64,000 nt of DNA from Anticarsia gemmatalis (taxonomy: Eukaryota; Arthropoda; Insecta; Lepidoptera; Erebidae), in the NCBI RefSeq assembly GCF_050436995.1, contig NC_134769.1, forward strand, positions 1,426,001-1,490,000, read 5' to 3'. This document shows positions 55,401 through 58,400 of the stretch, piece after piece; positions within the stretch are counted from its first letter, which is position 1; every line of letters starts with the position of its first letter. The position numbers and the translations under genes are program-made. Under the pieces are notes generated by a model. That model was not told the origin of the DNA, did no database searches, and saw only the letters and a program-made list of their open reading frames with translations.

Positions 55401-58400
55401 GATAATTCACAAAATTTTAGTGTTTCTGTTAGAATAATGTTTTGATTTGCATGCGATGTGTTTATTTTATGATTTAGTATTAGTTAAGGCTAATTGGCAA
55501 CCATTTGAATGTTTTATAAACTATGTACTTTAACTCCTTATCTTAAATATGTTTAATAATATTAGTTAAAAACTAAATGGTAATATAAACAAAAACATTA
55601 GCTAAAATATTGAATTTAAAAATGCCTCTCTCTAGCTGAATTTAGGTAGGGTTTAAATCATGCTTAAAGAAATACGAGTAATCATAATGTTTTCTTGTCA
55701 TGGGTAATACTACCATTTTGCCCAGTTTTGGGACCTAAAAGAGTGCTAAAAATAAATACACTGGGTTATATTTCGTCAAATATTAAAACGATCTTTGCAA
55801 ACATCACACGAGATTGGTAGAAATAAATACCTACACTATAGTTTTAGCCTCTATTCCTATCTCCCTTCCCACTCCTTCTGTAACTAGTCACCCTATAAAA
55901 AGACACTCGTATGGTTATCAGGTGTAAAAATGTTTCACTGCAATATTAGGCACTTGGTTGTATGGTATGTATCATTACAGATGTGTTTTAAAAAAAGCTA
56001 TTGCTTATAATAGCTACTAAGAAATTCTTGAAGACATTCTCTGGCTTTCAATGTGACATGCCTTTTGTTATAAATATTTTGAGTTCTGGCATGCATGATT
56101 GAAACTACCCTTGCGTCGGTAAAATGGCCATTTTAATGTGACAACACACCTGTAATGATACCAATAAACTGACAGTTAAAATAACTGATACATTGTAAAC
56201 TTTCCAGACGACGAGATTCCGTCGCACCGCAGCGCCTCCGTCGCTAAGGACCACTTCTTCGACGACTCGCCCGTGGTCAAGTCACCCCCTGAACCCACCA
56301 GGGTCAAGTCTCCCGAGCAGATGAACATGAGGTCTCCCGACCCCGTCAACTGGACTGTCCCTCTCGACACCGGGAAGACCTTCACCGTCACCCAGAACGT
56401 GAAAAGCGGTGAGTGCCGGACCCTACTCAGACTGGGCGGAAAATATAGCTAGACTAGCTAATATTAAGGCTATGTGGGACTGATTTTACGGATATTTTGC
56501 GATTCTAGTGAACTTTTCGTCCGAAGTATTGAAATTTCTAGTTAGATGTGTCGAGATTTGTAGACTTTTTTATCGTTCGCGTTCGAGAATCGATGTTAGA
56601 GACAACTTTTGTCACGATTAATTAGTAATGGTTCGATTTGATCGTCTTAGAGTCTTTTTGAATTGAATAGCTTCGAAAGCGACGGATAACGTTAGAGGGA
56701 CTGAGGAAAGAATGTTAACTTACACTGTTTCATGTAATTTTTCTTCGTAAAATTGGTTTCACTCTATTCAAAATGTACAAAGGAGTATCTTTTTCTCTCT
56801 GTTTCAGTAGTGGGTAATTGGATTTTTAGATTGTACCTACACTCATGGTGGTGGTGTTGCCATGTAAAATATCGCACTTTTTTTTCGAGTCTAAAAATAT
56901 TTTCGAATAAGATGCTCTTCGAATGAACAGTATTCTAAATAATTTTAAGATCATTGACTTGTTAAAATAATGTAGGTAAGGTATGAATAGGAATTAATTT
57001 TGAAGTTCAATTGTAAGCCATCACACTGTCATGTCAGTACACTGGTAGTCAGAAGGTTCATGTCATCATCATTTGGTAAAGTGTGACCACTAGTACGGAC
57101 GAGTAGAGCTTGCGACACTTACACGATACGAACACAATGAAATCATGTGCATCGATGAGATTATTAGAGGGGAACACTCATTAAAATATGATCATCACAC
57201 ATTTCACTACTTTTGTTCGTACACAACAAGTGTTTTATTTGATACTGTTCTAAGTCCAAAGAAAAGGAAACCACTGAGAAAACTAAACAAGAATAACTTA
57301 CACATTAATAAAAGACGTGCCAAAAACTGTAACGGTCATGAGTGTCATTTTCGGTGGACATAGAACGTAACGTTAGTTCACGTCATCCGACCATACAACT
57401 CGCTCACCATTTCAGATGAGAGCATTAAGCGCCCTAGCTCTGAGTTTAAGGGTGGCTCCGTAGCCGAAGAAGCCTCCGTGAAGCCGGCAGGTACGACGAA
57501 CACCGCCACCGCCTAGACCATCGGCCATACACACGTTTTAATGAGTGTGACAGACGATGCGACAGTGAACTCTATACCCCAACAAATAGAGCTCACTATC
57601 ACATAAGCACGACACACGATCGACACCAGAAAAAATATATAATCTGTTTTATATTATATCTATTGAATAGTTCATGATTAAATTGTGTTATTCCAATAAT
57701 TGAGATGCTTTTATTTATTTTGACCGTACTCCGCTGAGGCGTCGACCACGTATGTATTCACTTGTCTGTGTGTGTCTGTTTCGATGTTTGCGTACACTGT
57801 CACTGTATGGCACCCCAATTCTTATTGTTTTCCCATGTCATTCTAATCGTTCACTTTTGCATGCTGCCTGTCCTATTCTGTCTGAGGGAAACTGTTTCGG
57901 TGTATGCTTCCATTCATGGAGTAGACGTTAGTACCATATGGCCTCTTGTCAATCAAGTCTTCAGAGCTAGTTAGACTAGGAACAGTAGTAGGTTCTGTAC
58001 TTGACACACATTATAAGCATTTATATCATAACTGTCCATTTCATGAAGATTTTTGATAACCAAAATAGTTTGCATGACTTCTTCGTATATAAAGTTTAGT
58101 CGAGTTATATTAGCGTTACAAGATTAGATATATTATAGCATGAACTCTTGTTAGGGTACTCAAGTAAAAGGTAGCATGTCCAAGTGATCATGAAACAAAC
58201 TTTCAAGTTGTTTACTGGAACAATCCAGATATGTAAATGCCTATTGATTAGGTGTTATTGCTGTCCCTTAAGGATTCGTAGGTAAGTAATCTGAATAGTT
58301 GCCGGCAGTAACTACAAAGTTGAGCACCCTACAACAAACAGGCTAGGATTATCTCAACCTGTAATCTTTCATTCCCTTTTATAACTCTTAGAATGTCGTA

